From: Sphagnum compactum
Lineage: Eukaryota > Bryophyta > Sphagnopsida > Sphagnales
Reading direction: 5' to 3'
Length of the DNA: 64,000 bases
Assembly: GCA_965153455.1 (NCBI GenBank)
Contig: OZ234498.1
Location: 10,850,001 to 10,914,000 of the forward strand
Positions 63,901-64,000 of this stretch are shown here, in pieces. The notes under the pieces were generated by a model, which did no database searches, was not told the DNA's origin, and saw only the letters and a list, made by a program, of their open reading frames with translations. The position numbers and the translations under genes are program-made. Every line of letters begins with the position of its first letter. The stretch's first letter is position 1.

Positions 63901-64000
63901 CATATTAGGATCTGCAATTTGTGCAGCCTCCTCACAGCTTTAATTGGACAGAGAGCCCCCCAATGCCTTGGGTCCAAGACCACTTGGACATGCCTGGGCA
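60946..64000 (+). CDS. HVA22K: HVA22k-like (TB2/DP1, REEP family) membrane protein, 3' end outside the window
   Basis: Six exons join in phase: 60946-60978, 61626-61684, 62248-62345, 62889-62940, 63128-63191 and 63615-63710 (134 codons). The product reads MALLGSALGGE, VGLRLLLSP, IVRTACTVVGIGFPVYSTHK, AIERKSPAEQEQWLVYWA, VYGCFSVAEVFLDQLLSW, CPFYYHVKFVFLVWLQLPSS, QQLYISLLRPILLKHQAKLD and RIVDGTRNEM. Order and motifs match HVA22k of flowering plants. Family members (REEP/Yop1/DP1) insert hydrophobic hairpins and shape tubular ER; HVA22 was found as ABA-responsive. No further exon is evident by 64000, so the last ~60 residues should lie beyond the right edge. The end coordinate is the window edge. 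Confidence 0.88.
62606..62830. repeat. Tandem repeat of about 3 units (66-75 bp) in an HVA22k-like intron
   Basis: Units start at 62606, 62671 and 62746 with TTCTGGGTTTGTCAAAA or a close variant and share ACTTGATAGCCCCTGTCAATGCC and CAACACATG. A fourth partial unit starts near 62821. They lie between exons 3 and 4. Confidence 0.75.

Overview
The window is nuclear DNA of a land plant. All genes are split by spliceosomal introns, intergenic DNA is AT-rich and full of decayed transposons and degenerate tandem repeats, and the proteins are plant-type (HVA22k-like, RD21-type protease with a granulin domain, plant nucleolin). The gene at 22.6-31.1 kb carries a DUF4795 domain of the QRICH2 type. That family is known from sperm flagella, so I infer a plant with swimming sperm: a bryophyte (moss is my best guess), lycophyte or fern. 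I cannot name the species.

Layout. 0.8-3.5 kb (-): a complete six-exon ABITRAM (FAM206/Simiate) homologue. 3.7-9 kb: AT-rich DNA with a 152-bp tandem duplication and a near-perfect hairpin. 9-13 kb: a decayed PIF/Harbinger transposon, with transposase on + and a Myb/SANT-like gene on -. 14.0-18.4 kb (+): a CTF4/WDHD1-type replication adaptor without a visible WD40 propeller. 18.4-22.6 kb: no gene recognised. 22.6-31.1 kb (-): the DUF4795 coiled-coil gene, about 19 exons. 31.5-37.9 kb: very AT-rich DNA with a methyltransferase-like relic, a ~160-bp repeat and a ~55-bp minisatellite. 39.8-45.8 kb (+): a complete nucleolin gene, 640 aa, every exon joining in phase. 45.8-49.1 kb: flanking DNA with dispersed repeats. 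49.2-50.2 kb: an element with long inverted repeats abutting the promoter of an RD21-like cysteine protease (50.6-53.7 kb, +). 53.7-58.8 kb: no gene, several tandem repeats. 58.7-60.05 kb (-): S-adenosylmethionine synthase whose reading frame runs into a minisatellite. 60.9 kb to the right edge (+): an HVA22k-like gene, divergent from SAM synthase and cut by the window end.

The genes do not form one pathway. They are ordinary nuclear genes for replication (CTF4), ribosome biogenesis (nucleolin), motility (DUF4795), vacuolar proteolysis (RD21), methyl metabolism (SAMS) and membrane shaping (HVA22). The most unusual points are the WD40-less CTF4, the SAM synthase tail encoded by a minisatellite, the duplicated exon ends in ABITRAM, nucleolin's run of symmetrical acidic exons, and the inverted-repeat element at the protease promoter. 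I saw no CRISPR array and recognised no tRNA, rRNA or confident snoRNA. All exon boundaries are my reading of splice signals, phase and family similarity, not of transcripts.
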